Part shown: positions 49,215 through 59,267 of the stretch, piece after piece | Numbering within the stretch: the stretch's first letter is position 1 | Layout: every line of letters starts with the position of its first letter | Assembly: GCF_001668675.1 (NCBI RefSeq) | Contig: NZ_LZKQ01000045.1 | Coordinates: 20,316 to 84,315 of the forward strand | Direction: 5' to 3' | From: Mycobacterium asiaticum | GTDB lineage: Bacteria > Actinomycetota > Actinomycetes > Mycobacteriales > Mycobacteriaceae | Length of the DNA stretch: 64,000 nucleotides | Made by a program: the position numbers and the translations under genes | Notes under the pieces: generated by a model | What the model was told of the DNA's origin: nothing | Seen by the model: the letters and a program-made list of their open reading frames with translations, nothing else | Database searches by the model: none

Positions 49215-52022
49215 ATGGTCGAGGTTTCTGACACTGCGCTGGACCCCATTGGCGATGTCCACCGAACGGCGCTGGGACGCGAGGCGACCGAGCCCATGCG
49301 CGCCGACATCCGGTTGCTGGGCGCCATCCTCGGTGACACGGTGCGCGAGCAGAACGGCGAAGAGGTCTTCGAGCTCGTCGAGCGGGCTCGGGTGGAGTCC
49401 TTCCGGGTGCGGCGGTCGGAGATCGACCGCGCCGAGGTGTCGCGCATGTTCGACGGTATCGACATCCACCAGGCCCTGCCGGTGATCCGGGCGTTCACCC
49501 AGTTCGCACTGCTGGCCAACGTGGCCGAGGACATCCACCGGGAGCGCCGCCGCAGCATTCACGTCGCCGCCGGGGAACCTCCGCAGGACAGTAGCCTGGC
49601 CGCCACCTATCTGAAACTGGATGAGGCGGAACTGGATTCGGCCACGGTGGCCGAGGCTCTCAAGGGCGCGCTGGTGGCGCCGGTGATCACCGCCCACCCG
49701 ACGGAGACACGGCGGCGCACGGTTTTCGTCACCCAGCACCGCATCACCGAGCTGATGCGGTTGCACGCCGAAGGCCACACCGAGACCGACGATGGACGCA
49801 GCATCGAACTGGAGTTGCGCCGGCAGATCCTCACGCTGTGGCAGACCGCGATCATCCGGTTGTTCCGGCTGCAGATCAGCGACGAGATCGCCGTGGGACT
49901 GCGGTATTACCCGGCGTCATTCTTCGAAGTCATTCCGCGGGTCAACGCCGAGGTCAGGGAAGCACTGCAGAAGCGCTGGCCCGACGCGAACCTGCTGTCC
50001 GGACCGGTGCTGCGCCCGGGCTCGTGGATCGGCGGCGACCGCGACGGCAACCCGAACGTCACCGCCGAGGTGGTCCGGCTGGCCACCGGCAGCGCCGCCT
50101 TCACCGCGCTGTCCCACTACCTGACCGAGCTCGACCACCTCGAGCAGGAGCTGTCGATGTCGTCACGGCTGCTCGACGTGACAGCCGAACTCGCCGAGCT
50201 GGCCGAAGGCTGCCAGGACAAGGCACGCGCCGACGAGCCGTACCGCCGGGCGCTTCGGGTGATCCGGTCCCGGCTGAGCGCCACCGCGGCCGCGATCCTG
50301 GACGAACAGCCGCAGCACCTTCTCGATCTAGGTCTGCCGGCGTATGAGACGCCCGAGGAGCTGCGGGCCGACCTCGACACCATCGACGCGTCCTTGCGCA
50401 CTCACGGCAGTGCCGTGCTGGCCGACGACAGGTTGGCGTTGTTGCGGGAAGCCGTGCACGTGTTCGGGTTTCATCTCAGTGGGCTGGACCTGCGGCAGAA
50501 CTCCGACGTGCACGAGGAGGTGGTCGCCGAACTGCTGGCCTGGGCCGGCGTGCACCCGGACTACGCCTCGTTGCCGGAAGACGAGCGGGTCGAACTGCTG
50601 GTGACCGAACTGAGCACCCGCCGTCCGCTGATCAGGGACCGCGCGCAACTGTCCGAGTTGGCGCGCAAGGAGCTCGACATCGTCAGCGCTGCCGCCCACG
50701 CCGTCGAAACCTACGGTCCCGCAGCGGTTCCCAACTACGTCATCTCCATGGCCCAGTCGGTGTCCGACATCTTGGAGGTGGCGATCCTGCTGAAGGAAGC
50801 GGGACTGCTGGACGCCTCGGGGGAGGAGCCGTACTGCCCGGTCGGCATCTCGCCGCTGTTCGAGACGATCGACGACCTGCACAACGGGGCGGCGATCCTG
50901 CAGGCCATGCTGGAGCTGCCGCTGTACCGGGCCATGGTCGCTGCCCGCGACGACGAGCAGGAAGTGATGCTGGGCTACTCCGATTCCAACAAGGACGGCG
51001 GTTATCTGGCCGCCAACTGGGCGGTGTACCGCGCCGAGCTGGCACTGGTCGAGGCGGCCCGCAAGAACGGAATTCGGTTGCGGCTCTTCCACGGTCGGGG
51101 CGGAACCGTCGGGCGCGGCGGCGGCCCGAGCTACCAGGCCATCCTGGCGCAGCCGCCCGGCGCGGTGAACGGCTCGTTGCGGCTCACCGAACAGGGTGAG
51201 GTAATCGCCGCCAAATACGCTGAGCCGCGAAGCGCTCGGCGCAACCTGGAGAGCTTGGTGGCCGCCACCTTGGAGTCGACGCTGCTCGACGTCGAAGGTC
51301 TCGGGGATACCGCCGAACCGGCTTACGCCGTGCTCGACGAAGTGGCCACGCTGGCCAAACAGGCGTACGCCGAATTGGTCCACAACACACCAGGATTCGT
51401 CGAATACTTCAAGTCCTCCACCCCGGTCAGCGAGATCGGGTCCCTCAACATCGGCAGCCGGCCGAGCTCACGTAAACCCACCGAGTCGATCGCGGACCTG
51501 CGGGCCATCCCGTGGGTGCTGGCGTGGAGCCAGTCGCGGGTGATGCTGCCCGGGTGGTACGGCACCGGATCGGCTTTCGAACAATGGATCGCGGCCGGTC
51601 CCGAAACTGAGGAAGAGCGGCTGGCGGTGCTGAACGACCTTTACCAGCGGTGGCCGTTCTTTCGCAGCGTGCTCTCCAACATGGCGCAGGTACTGGCGAA
51701 AAGCGATCTCGGCCTGGCCGCCCGCTATTCCGAACTGGTCGACGACGAAGCCTTGCGGCACAGGGTGTTCGACAAGATCGTCGACGAACACCGCCGCACC
51801 ATCGCCATGTACAAGCGCATCACCGGCCAGGAGGACCTACTGGCCGACAATGCGGCGCTGGCGCGTTCGGTGTTCAACCGGTTCCCTTACCTGGAGCCGC
51901 TGAACCACCTGCAGGTGGAATTGCTGCGCCGCTATCGCTCGGGGGAGGACAACGAATTCGTTCAGCGCGGCATCCTGCTGACCATGAACGGGTTGGCCAG
52001 CGCGCTCCGGAACAGCGGGTAG
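49215..52022 (+). CDS. ppc: Phosphoenolpyruvate carboxylase
   Basis: Carboxylates PEP to oxaloacetate to refill the TCA cycle. The 935-residue protein has the catalytic histidine in [12 protein letters not shown] (His161), the PEP site [18 protein letters not shown], then [18 protein letters not shown] and [19 protein letters not shown], and the C-terminal allosteric end [15 protein letters not shown] at 49215 was chosen; the frame is open seven codons earlier. From memory, M. tuberculosis lacks this gene while M. leprae and M. smegmatis have it, so its presence separates this species from the tubercle bacilli. Confidence 0.97.
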   Translation: MVEVSDTALDPIGDVHRTALGREATEPMRADIRLLGAILGDTVREQNGEEVFELVERARVESFRVRRSEIDRAEVSRMFDGIDIHQALPVIRAFTQFALLANVAEDIHRERRRSIHVAAGEPPQDSSLAATYLKLDEAELDSATVAEALKGALVAPVITAHPTETRRRTVFVTQHRITELMRLHAEGHTETDDGRSIELELRRQILTLWQTAIIRLFRLQISDEIAVGLRYYPASFFEVIPRVNAEVREALQKRWPDANLLSGPVLRPGSWIGGDRDGNPNVTAEVVRLATGSAAFTALSHYLTELDHLEQELSMSSRLLDVTAELAELAEGCQDKARADEPYRRALRVIRSRLSATAAAILDEQPQHLLDLGLPAYETPEELRADLDTIDASLRTHGSAVLADDRLALLREAVHVFGFHLSGLDLRQNSDVHEEVVAELLAWAGVHPDYASLPEDERVELLVTELSTRRPLIRDRAQLSELARKELDIVSAAAHAVETYGPAAVPNYVISMAQSVSDILEVAILLKEAGLLDASGEEPYCPVGISPLFETIDDLHNGAAILQAMLELPLYRAMVAARDDEQEVMLGYSDSNKDGGYLAANWAVYRAELALVEAARKNGIRLRLFHGRGGTVGRGGGPSYQAILAQPPGAVNGSLRLTEQGEVIAAKYAEPRSARRNLESLVAATLESTLLDVEGLGDTAEPAYAVLDEVATLAKQAYAELVHNTPGFVEYFKSSTPVSEIGSLNIGSRPSSRKPTESIADLRAIPWVLAWSQSRVMLPGWYGTGSAFEQWIAAGPETEEERLAVLNDLYQRWPFFRSVLSNMAQVLAKSDLGLAARYSELVDDEALRHRVFDKIVDEHRRTIAMYKRITGQEDLLADNAALARSVFNRFPYLEPLNHLQVELLRRYRSGEDNEFVQRGILLTMNGLASALRNSG

Positions 52023-52043
52023 CCGGCCGCCTAGACTGCAGCA

Positions 52044-54359
52044 ATGGTGCACACCCACACGTCGACGACGCACTGGGGCGCGTTCAACGCCCAGGTCCGC
52101 GACGGCGACATCGTGGCGGTGAGCGCGCTGGGCCGCGATACCAATCCCGCTCCGCAGCTGCAGAATCTGCCCGGTGCCATTCGGCATCGCAGCCGCGTCG
52201 CCAATCCCGCCGTGCGGCGCGGTTGGCTGGAAAACGGCCCAGGCCCCAGCGATCGGCGCGGCGCCGACGAGTTCGTCGAGGTCGGCTGGGACGAGTTGAT
52301 CGAGTTGCTGGCCACCGAGCTGCGCCGGGTCGTCGACCGGTACGGCAACGAGGCGATCTACGGCAGCTCCTACGGCTGGGCCAGCGCCGGACGGTTCCAC
52401 CATGCCCAGAGCCAGGTGCACCGCTTCCTGAACCTGCTGGGCGGCTACACCGCGTCGCGGCACAGTTACAGCGCCGGTGCGTCGGAGGTGATCTTCCCGC
52501 ACATATTCGGCGGCGAGTTCTACGACATGATGAGCCGGTCCACCACCTGGGACGTCATCGTCGAGCACACCGACCTGCTGGTGGCGTTCGGCGGATTGCC
52601 GCTGAAGAACACCTCGGTGATGCCCGGTGGCACCACCCGCCACCCCGACCGCGACCACATCGCCGACTATCGCGCCGGGGGCGGTCGGTTGGTGTCGGTC
52701 AGCCCGCTGCGCGACGACATCACCGCGATCGCTGGGCATCTCGGCGACAAGTGCCAATGGATCCCGGCCATACCGGGCACCGACGTGGCGTTCATGCTGG
52801 GGCTGGCCTACGTACTCATCACCGAGTCACTGGTCGATCGCGCCTTCCTGGACACCTATTGCACCGGATACGAGCGGTTCGAACGCTACGTCCTGGGCGG
52901 TACGGACGCGGTGGCCAAGACGCCGGAGTGGGCGGCGCATCTGGCCGGCGTGGACGCGGACGCGCTGCGGGACCTGGCCCGGCGGATGGCGGCGGGCCGC
53001 ACCCTGATCACCACCAGCCTGTCGCTGCAGCGGATCGAACACGGTGAGCAGACAGTGTGGATGGGCGTCACCCTGGCCGCCATGCTCGGCCAGATCGGGC
53101 TCCCCGGAGGGGGTTACGGCCATGCTTACGGCTCCAACGGCGTCGGCAACCCGCCGCTGGCCTGCGGCCTGCCGACACTGGCGCAGGGCGCCAATGCGGT
53201 GCGCTCGTTCATCCCGGTGGCGGCCATCAACGAGTTGTTGCTCCGGCCGGGTGGCAAGCTGCCCTTCAACGGTCAACTGCTCGATCTACCCGACATCAAG
53301 TGCGTCTACTGGGCGGGCGGCAACCCGTTCCATCACCACCAGAACCTGCCCCGGCTGCGCCGGGGGCTGGCTCGGGTGGACACAATCGTTGTGCACGAAC
53401 AGTTTTGGACCGCGATGGCCAAACACGCCGACATCGTCGTGCCCACCACCACCAGCTTCGAACGCGACGACTTCGGCGGCAGCCGCACCGATTCCACGCT
53501 GATTGCCATGAAGGCGATGGTCCCGCCATACGCGAACGCCCGCGACGACTACGACACCTTTGCCGCGCTGGCGCACCGGATGGGCTTCGGCGAGCGGTTC
53601 ACCGAGGGCCGCACCGGATACGAATGGCTGGAGCACATGTACGGCAAGTGGGCGGCCGAACAGGATTTCGCGCTGCCGACCTTCGCCGAGTTCTGGCGCG
53701 CCGGCGAGCTCGAATTACCGACCCAAACCGGCCTGACATGGTTCGCTGGCTTCCGCGCCGATCCGGTCAATTGTCCGTTGGGGACCCCGAGTGGGCGCAT
53801 CGAGATCTTCTCGGAAACCATCGACGGGTTCGGGCTGGAAGACTGCGCCGGCCACCCCAGCTGGTTCGAACCGATCGAGTGGTTGCGCGGCCCGCGTGCC
53901 ACCCGATTTCCGCTGCACATGATCGCCAACCAGCCGCGCACCCGGCTGCACAGCCAACTCGACCACGGCGCGGCCAGTATGGCATCGAAAATCCTCGGCA
54001 GAGAACCAATCCGGATGCATCCGGTAGACGCGGCGGCGCGCGGTCTGGCCGACGGCGACATCGTGCGGGTGTTCAACGATCGGGGAGCCTGCCTGGCCGG
54101 GGTGGTGGTGGACGACGATCTGCGGCCGCAGGTGGTGCAACTGTCCACCGGGGCGTGGTTCGACCCCGCCGACCCGGCCGATCCCGACTCGATGTGCGTG
54201 CACGGCAACCCGAACGTATTCACCAACGATGTCGGGACATCCTCGTTGGCGCACGGTAGTACCGGCCAGCATGTGCTGGTGCAGGTGGAGAAGTTCACCG
54301 GTGAACCGCCGGCGCTTCGTGCCCACGAACCGCCGCCGCTGGCTCAGGCCGGCGAATAG
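52044..54359 (+). CDS. bisC: Molybdopterin oxidoreductase, biotin/DMSO sulfoxide reductase type
   Basis: A 771-residue enzyme of the DMSO-reductase family with bis-molybdopterin-guanine dinucleotide. Family blocks include YGSSYGWASAGRFHHAQSQ, the Mo-ligand region SYSAGASEVIFPH with a serine as in TorA/BisC, MPGGTTRHPDRDH, and the C-terminal NQPRTRLHSQLDHG with HPVDAAARGLADGDIVRV. There is no Tat signal and no N-terminal Fe-S cysteine motif, which fits a cytosolic BisC-type enzyme that reduces biotin or methionine sulfoxide. ATG at 52044 follows ppc by 21 bases. Confidence 0.93.
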   Translation: MVHTHTSTTHWGAFNAQVRDGDIVAVSALGRDTNPAPQLQNLPGAIRHRSRVANPAVRRGWLENGPGPSDRRGADEFVEVGWDELIELLATELRRVVDRYGNEAIYGSSYGWASAGRFHHAQSQVHRFLNLLGGYTASRHSYSAGASEVIFPHIFGGEFYDMMSRSTTWDVIVEHTDLLVAFGGLPLKNTSVMPGGTTRHPDRDHIADYRAGGGRLVSVSPLRDDITAIAGHLGDKCQWIPAIPGTDVAFMLGLAYVLITESLVDRAFLDTYCTGYERFERYVLGGTDAVAKTPEWAAHLAGVDADALRDLARRMAAGRTLITTSLSLQRIEHGEQTVWMGVTLAAMLGQIGLPGGGYGHAYGSNGVGNPPLACGLPTLAQGANAVRSFIPVAAINELLLRPGGKLPFNGQLLDLPDIKCVYWAGGNPFHHHQNLPRLRRGLARVDTIVVHEQFWTAMAKHADIVVPTTTSFERDDFGGSRTDSTLIAMKAMVPPYANARDDYDTFAALAHRMGFGERFTEGRTGYEWLEHMYGKWAAEQDFALPTFAEFWRAGELELPTQTGLTWFAGFRADPVNCPLGTPSGRIEIFSETIDGFGLEDCAGHPSWFEPIEWLRGPRATRFPLHMIANQPRTRLHSQLDHGAASMASKILGREPIRMHPVDAAARGLADGDIVRVFNDRGACLAGVVVDDDLRPQVVQLSTGAWFDPADPADPDSMCVHGNPNVFTNDVGTSSLAHGSTGQHVLVQVEKFTGEPPALRAHEPPPLAQAGE

Positions 54360-54466
54360 CTCACCGGGCACGGTCCGTCGGCGCGTGCGTCGCCGACGGG
54401 CACATCCCACGGCAGACCCGTCCCCTCCGCGAACGGCGGTGCAGGGACCGGCTTTTCGGGCGGCAC
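54344..54466 (-). CDS. Possible 40-residue protein downstream of the Rv1444c homologue
   Basis: A minus-strand frame from GTG 54466 to TGA 54344-54346 encodes a Pro/Gly/Asp-rich peptide with blocks VPPEKPVPAPPFAEGTGLPW and DVPVGDARADGPC. About 80 percent of its codons end in G or C, like true genes here. The GTG lies four bases after the TAG of the Rv1444c-like gene, so it could be translated by coupling; AGGA sits just before. Its last 16 bases overlap the bisC end. It may instead be the eroded end of a larger gene. Function unknown. Confidence 0.35.
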   Translation of the reverse strand: MPPEKPVPAPPFAEGTGLPWDVPVGDARADGPCPVSYSPA

Positions 54467-54470
54467 GGTC

Positions 54471-54872
54471 CTAGTGGACCGACCGATTTCGTAGCCGGTC
54501 CAGCACGCCACGCACGACGTGTTCGGTCGCCGAGAGCGGCGTCATCATCGTTTCGCCGAGGCCGACCACGTAGTCGAACCGTTCGATGATGGCCTCCACC
54601 GGCTCGAGCAGCACGACCAACCGCTTGGCGAGGTCGTCCAGGCTGGACAGCGTTCTGTCCAGATGGTTCAGGCCGGCTTCCATCCGCTCCACCGTGTCGT
54701 TGAGCGAACCCAGGCACTTGTTGAGTTCAACCAGGGAAGTGCTCAGACCGTCGAGGACGTCCTCGACCTGTTCCACTGTCTTGTCGGCATTCAACGCCGC
54801 CTGGGTAAGCGTCTTCACTCTTTGCCGAGCCGGGGTCGAGCGGCCGCCGCTTCTGTCTGCCATGACGGTCAT
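54471..54872 (-). CDS. Coiled-coil hypothetical protein (Rv1444c homologue)
   Basis: A 133-residue protein without enzyme motifs. Most of it is heptad-like helix (VEQVEDVLDGLSTSLVELNK, LGSLNDTVERMEAGLNHLD, LDDLAKRLVVLLEPVEAIIE), suggesting an elongated coiled coil. It ends the minus-strand pentose phosphate operon, 51 bases after pgl, and matches the position and length of Rv1444c in M. tuberculosis. ATG at 54872 is used; ATG at 54863 is three codons later. No signal peptide is visible. Function unknown. Confidence 0.82.
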   Translation of the reverse strand: MTVMADRSGGRSTPARQRVKTLTQAALNADKTVEQVEDVLDGLSTSLVELNKCLGSLNDTVERMEAGLNHLDRTLSSLDDLAKRLVVLLEPVEAIIERFDYVVGLGETMMTPLSATEHVVRGVLDRLRNRSVH

Positions 54873-54923
54873 TATTACCGCATTGACATCGGTGAACCTA
54901 CCCCCGGCAGCAAATGCCCGATG

Positions 54924-55664
54924 TCAACCGGAGAGTTTGCCCGCGGCGTCCCGATCAAGCAGCCAACGGGTGGCTTCCCGGCCTACGGCGCCGGCGGCCG
55001 GGACAGAGACGGGATCGGCGCCGCCGAGGGCAGCGGCCACCGCGTCCGCTTTCCCCGCACCGGAGACGATCAGCCACACCTCCCGGGAACGCTGAATCGC
55101 GGGCAACGTCAAGGTGATTCGCAACGGTGGCGGCTTCGGGCAGTCCTCGACCGCGACCACCAGGCGGTCAGTCTCGCGCACCGCGGGCGTGTCCGGAAAC
55201 AGTGAGTTGATATGTCCCTCGGGTCCCATGCCCAGCAGGTGGACATCGAAATTGGGCGCCGTCTCACCGGGCGCGGCATTAGCCGCCAGGATCTGCTCGT
55301 AGGCCAGCGCGGCCGCATCGATATCGGGACCGAATTCGCCGTTGCTGGCCGCCATTGGATGCACCTGGCTCGCCGGCACCGGAACGTGGTCGATCAGCGC
55401 TTCCCGGGCCTGCTTCTCGTTGCGCTCGTCGTCGTCCTCGGGCACGTAGCGCTCGTCGCCCCAGAACAAGTGGACCTTGGACCAGTCGACCTGCTGTGTG
55501 TCGGCGAGGTAGCGCAGCAGGGCGATACCGTTGCCGCCGCCGGTGAGCACGATCAGCGCTTGCCCGCGAGCCTGAACCGCGGCATTGATAGCGCTGACCA
55601 ACCGTTCACCCGCCGCCTGCACCAGGGCCGCACTGTCGGCGAATACTTCAACCTCTGCGCTCAC
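54924..55664 (-). CDS. pgl: 6-phosphogluconolactonase
   Basis: Hydrolyses 6-phosphogluconolactone in the oxidative pentose phosphate branch. The 246-residue protein has the sugar-isomerase-like fold with [38 protein letters not shown] and [20 protein letters not shown], the family signatures. GTG at 55664 was chosen because it overlaps the opcA stop (GTGA) and gives the expected length; the frame is open further upstream. Named devB in M. tuberculosis annotations. Confidence 0.96.
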   Translation of the reverse strand: MSAEVEVFADSAALVQAAGERLVSAINAAVQARGQALIVLTGGGNGIALLRYLADTQQVDWSKVHLFWGDERYVPEDDDERNEKQAREALIDHVPVPASQVHPMAASNGEFGPDIDAAALAYEQILAANAAPGETAPNFDVHLLGMGPEGHINSLFPDTPAVRETDRLVVAVEDCPKPPPLRITLTLPAIQRSREVWLIVSGAGKADAVAAALGGADPVSVPAAGAVGREATRWLLDRDAAGKLSG

Positions 55665-56572
55665 TGGTACTGCACCTTCTCGATGCCTTGCAGTGCGGCG
55701 TGGAAGATCTCGTCGGCGTCCAGTCGGCGCAGGTCTTCGGCCAGGCATTCACCGGTTTCCCTGCGCGGCAACGGAACCAGCGCTTCGGGCTTGGCTGTGC
55801 GGCTCAAGGTTGCGGTGGTTCCTTCCTGCGGCCGGCTCAACACGATGGTCTCGCTGTTGCGCACCAACTCCACCTTCAGCTCGCCGACCTCGCGGCGCAC
55901 CGGGCCGTCGATGCAGTGGGCCAGCCAGCCCGCCAGGATGTCGAGGGCGGGTTCGTCACGCAGACCCGAGACCAGCGCCGACTCGATCGGCTCGTGCGGC
56001 GGCAGGTCGATGGCCGAGGTGAGCAGCGCCCGCCAGTAGGTGATGCGACTCCACGCCAGGTCGGTGTCGCCCGCGGTGTATCCGGCCAGCCGGCTCTTGA
56101 TCGCCGACAACGGATCGACGCCGTTGGTGGCGTCGGTGATGCGGCGAATCGCCAACTTGCCCAACGGATCCTGCGCCGGGACTGCCGGGGCGATGTCGGG
56201 CCACCACGCCACCACCGGGATGTCGGGCAGCAGGAAGGGGATCACGACGCTATTGGCGTGACCGGACAGCGAACCGGACAGCTTGAGTACGACGACCTCG
56301 CCGGCGCCCGCGTCGCCGCCCACCCGGATCTGGGCGTCCAGACTCGGCTTGTCGGCGTACGGGTCGCCGCGCATCGCGACGATGACGCGGCTGGGGTGTT
56401 CATGGCTGGCCCCGTTGGCGGCTTCGATGGATTCTTCGAGCACCGCCTCGCTGTCCGGCGCGATGATCAACGTGAGGACCCGGCCCATGGTGACAATGCC
56501 GGCCTTCTCGCGCATGTCGTCGAGCTTTTTGTTCACCGCCGTGGTGGTGGTGTCAGGCATGTCGACAATCAT
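55661..56572 (-). CDS. opcA: Glucose-6-phosphate dehydrogenase assembly protein OpcA
   Basis: Assembly or activating factor for glucose-6-phosphate dehydrogenase, found in cyanobacteria and actinobacteria. The 303-residue product has [20 protein letters not shown] at the start, the central [20 protein letters not shown] and [11 protein letters not shown], and ends [22 protein letters not shown] at 56572 gives the length I remember for M. tuberculosis OpcA. It sits 34 bases after zwf2, whose product it serves, and overlaps pgl. Confidence 0.96.
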   Translation of the reverse strand: MIVDMPDTTTTAVNKKLDDMREKAGIVTMGRVLTLIIAPDSEAVLEESIEAANGASHEHPSRVIVAMRGDPYADKPSLDAQIRVGGDAGAGEVVVLKLSGSLSGHANSVVIPFLLPDIPVVAWWPDIAPAVPAQDPLGKLAIRRITDATNGVDPLSAIKSRLAGYTAGDTDLAWSRITYWRALLTSAIDLPPHEPIESALVSGLRDEPALDILAGWLAHCIDGPVRREVGELKVELVRNSETIVLSRPQEGTTATLSRTAKPEALVPLPRRETGECLAEDLRRLDADEIFHAALQGIEKVQYQ

Positions 56573-56606
56573 TTGCGCCGCTCCTCGCGCTGTCCTGTGC
56601 GCGGGA

Positions 56607-58136
56607 TCACGGCCGCCGCCATTCCCGGCCGGTCCGGCGCAGCATCTCGAATGCCGACTCCGGACCCCAGGTACCTGCCTCATACGGGTCCGGCTTCCCG
56701 TGCGATGCCCAGTTGTCGAGCGCGGGATCCAATATCTCCCAGGCCAATTCGACCTCCTCATTGACCGGGAACAGCGACGGCTCGCCGAGCAGCACATCGA
56801 GGATCAGCCGCTCGTAGGCCTCCGGCGATTCCTCGGCGAACGCCGAGCCGTAGGAGAAGTCCATGTTGACGTCGCGGACCTCCATCGCACTGCCCGGCAC
56901 CTTCGACCCGAACCGCAGCGTGATGCCCTCGTCCGGTTGCACCCGGATGACCATCGCATTGGTGCCGAGCTCGTCGGTCATGGTGGCGTCGAACGGCAGG
57001 TGCGGCGCGCGCTTGAAGACCAGAGCGATCTCGGTGACCCTGCGTCCCAGGCGTTTTCCGGTGCGCAGGTAGAACGGCACCCCGGCCCAGCGTCGGGTGT
57101 CGACCTCGAGGGTGATCGCGGCGAAGGTCTCGGTGATGGAGTCCTTGGAGAACCCTTCCTCATCGAGCAGCCCGACCACTTTCTCCCCGCCCTGCCAGCC
57201 GGCGGCGTACTGGCCGCGGCTGGTGGTCTCGTCGAGGGGTTCGGCGAGCCGGGTCGCCGACAGCACCTTGATCTTCTCGGTCTGCAACGCATGAGGATTG
57301 AAGCTGACCGGCTCCTCCATCGCGGTCAGCGCCAGCAGCTGCATCAAGTGGTTCTGGATCACGTCGCGGGCGGCGCCGATGCCGTCGTAGTAGCCGGCCC
57401 GGCCGCCCAGCCCGATGTCCTCGGCCATGGTGATCTGCACGTGGTCGACGTAATGCGCGTTCCAGATCGGGTCGAACAGCTGGTTGGCAAAGCGCAGCGC
57501 CAGGATGTTCTGCACCGTCTCCTTGCCGAGGTAGTGGTCGATGCGAAAGACCGATTCCTCCGGGAAGACGGAGTTGACCGTCTTGTTCAGGTCCTGCGCA
57601 CTGGCCAGGTCATGCCCGAACGGCTTCTCGATCACCACTCGGCTCCACCGGCCGCCCTGCGGCCGAGCCAGTCCCGACTTGTGCAGCTGTTCGCACACCT
57701 GTGGGAAGGACTTCGGTGGGATGGCCAGGTAGAACGCGTGATTGCCGCCGGTGCCACGTTCGGCGTCGAGCTTCTCCAGCGTCTCGGCGAGCCGCGCGAA
57801 CGCGTCGTCGTCGTCGAAAGCGCCTGGTACGAAACGGAATCCCTCGGCCAACCGGTCCCAGTTCTCCTGCCGGAACGGGGTCCGGCAGTGTTGCTTGACG
57901 GCGTTGTAGACCACGTCGCCGAAATCCTGGGTGCTCCAGTCGCGGCGCGCGAAACCCACCAGGGAGAACGTCGGGGGCAGCAAGCCGCGGTTGGCCAGGT
58001 CGTAGATCGCCGGCATCACCTTCTTGCGGGCCAAGTCGCCGGTGACGCCGAAGATCACCATGCCGCACGGACCGGCGATTCTGGGCAGCCTTTTATCCCG
58101 CTTGTCCCGCAGCGGGTTATGCCACGCTTGGGTCAT
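56607..58136 (-). CDS. zwf2: Glucose-6-phosphate dehydrogenase
   Basis: First enzyme of the oxidative pentose phosphate pathway, making NADPH. The 509-residue protein has the coenzyme fold [20 protein letters not shown], the active-site segment [20 protein letters not shown] with the catalytic His, and [19 protein letters not shown]. The ATG at 58136 overlaps the tal stop (ATGA). It belongs to the operon tkt-tal-zwf2-opcA-pgl, which covers the whole pathway except the gluconate dehydrogenase step and the pentose isomerases; rpe is elsewhere in the window. Confidence 0.97.
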   Translation of the reverse strand: MTQAWHNPLRDKRDKRLPRIAGPCGMVIFGVTGDLARKKVMPAIYDLANRGLLPPTFSLVGFARRDWSTQDFGDVVYNAVKQHCRTPFRQENWDRLAEGFRFVPGAFDDDDAFARLAETLEKLDAERGTGGNHAFYLAIPPKSFPQVCEQLHKSGLARPQGGRWSRVVIEKPFGHDLASAQDLNKTVNSVFPEESVFRIDHYLGKETVQNILALRFANQLFDPIWNAHYVDHVQITMAEDIGLGGRAGYYDGIGAARDVIQNHLMQLLALTAMEEPVSFNPHALQTEKIKVLSATRLAEPLDETTSRGQYAAGWQGGEKVVGLLDEEGFSKDSITETFAAITLEVDTRRWAGVPFYLRTGKRLGRRVTEIALVFKRAPHLPFDATMTDELGTNAMVIRVQPDEGITLRFGSKVPGSAMEVRDVNMDFSYGSAFAEESPEAYERLILDVLLGEPSLFPVNEEVELAWEILDPALDNWASHGKPDPYEAGTWGPESAFEMLRRTGREWRRP

Positions 58137-59251
58137 TTCTTGGCGGAGTCCAGCTGCGCCTGAGTCTCCTTGAGCAACTCGCTCCAGGACTCCTCGAACT
58201 TCTGGACGCCCTCGTTCTCCAGCACGATGAAGACGTCGTCCAGGTCGATGCCGATGTCCTGCAGCTTGTCGAACACCCGCTGGGCTTCGGAAGCGGTGCC
58301 GGTCACCGTGTCGCCGTTGATCACGCCGTGGTCGGCCACGGCGTCAATTGTCTTCTCCGGCATGGTGTTCACGGTGTTGGGCGCCACCAGTTCGGTCACG
58401 TAGAGGGTGTCGGAGTAGTCGGGGTTCTTGACGCCGGTGGACGCCCACAACGGCCGCTGCACGCGGGCGCCGTCGGCCTTGAGCGCCTCGAACCGCTCAC
58501 CGCCCTCGAAGACCTCCTGGTATGCCGCGTAGGCCAGGCGGGCATTGGCGACGGCGGCTTGTCCCAGCAGCGCCCGCGCCTCGTCGGAGTCGATCTTCTC
58601 CAGCCGCTTGTCCACCTCGGTGTCCACCCGGGACACGAAAAACGAAGCGACAGAATGGATCTTGGACAGGTCGTGGCCGGCCTGCTTGGCCCGTTCCAGC
58701 CCCTCCAGGTAGGCGCCCATCACCGCGCGGTAGCGCTCGACGGAGAAGATCAGCGTGACGTTGACCGAAATTCCTTCCGCCAGCGTCGAAGCAATGGCGG
58801 GAATGCCGGCCTCGGTCGCGGGAATCTTGATCAGCAGGTTCGGCCGGTCGACGATCTTCCACAGTTCGATGGCCTGCTGGGTGGTCTTGTCGGTGTCGTG
58901 CGCCAGCCGCGGGTCGACCTCGATCGACACCCGGCCGTCGACGCCGTCGGAGGATTCCCACTGCGGCCGCAACACGTCGCAGGCGTTGCGGACGTCGTCG
59001 GTGGTGACGGTGCGGATGGTGGCATCCACGTCGGCGCCGCGCTCGGCAAGTTCGGCGACCTGATCGTTGTAGGTATCGCTGTCGGCCAGCGCTTTCTGGA
59101 AGATCGAGGGGTTGGTGGTCACCCCGACGACGCTTTTGCTGTCAATCAGTTCCTGCAGATTGCCCGACTTGATCCGGTCCCGCGAGAGATCGTCCAGCCA
59201 TACCGATACGCCTGCTTCGCTCAACGCCGCGAGGTTTGGATTCTGGGTCAT
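58133..59251 (-). CDS. tal: Transaldolase
   Basis: Transfers dihydroxyacetone units in the non-oxidative pentose phosphate branch. The 372-residue product is of the long actinobacterial type, with [19 protein letters not shown] near the start, the Schiff-base lysine in [15 protein letters not shown] and [23 protein letters not shown] at 59251 was chosen over the TTG two codons earlier because AAAAGG lies upstream at normal distance. It follows tkt by 16 bases. Confidence 0.96.
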   Translation of the reverse strand: MTQNPNLAALSEAGVSVWLDDLSRDRIKSGNLQELIDSKSVVGVTTNPSIFQKALADSDTYNDQVAELAERGADVDATIRTVTTDDVRNACDVLRPQWESSDGVDGRVSIEVDPRLAHDTDKTTQQAIELWKIVDRPNLLIKIPATEAGIPAIASTLAEGISVNVTLIFSVERYRAVMGAYLEGLERAKQAGHDLSKIHSVASFFVSRVDTEVDKRLEKIDSDEARALLGQAAVANARLAYAAYQEVFEGGERFEALKADGARVQRPLWASTGVKNPDYSDTLYVTELVAPNTVNTMPEKTIDAVADHGVINGDTVTGTASEAQRVFDKLQDIGIDLDDVFIVLENEGVQKFEESWSELLKETQAQLDSAKK

Positions 59252-59267
59252 CTTCAATCACCTTTTC

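Noticed and set aside
56283..58163. Open frame of over 600 codons on the plus strand opposite opcA and zwf2
   Set aside because: It crosses the opcA-zwf2 junction and has no recognisable domain; both opposite genes are certain.
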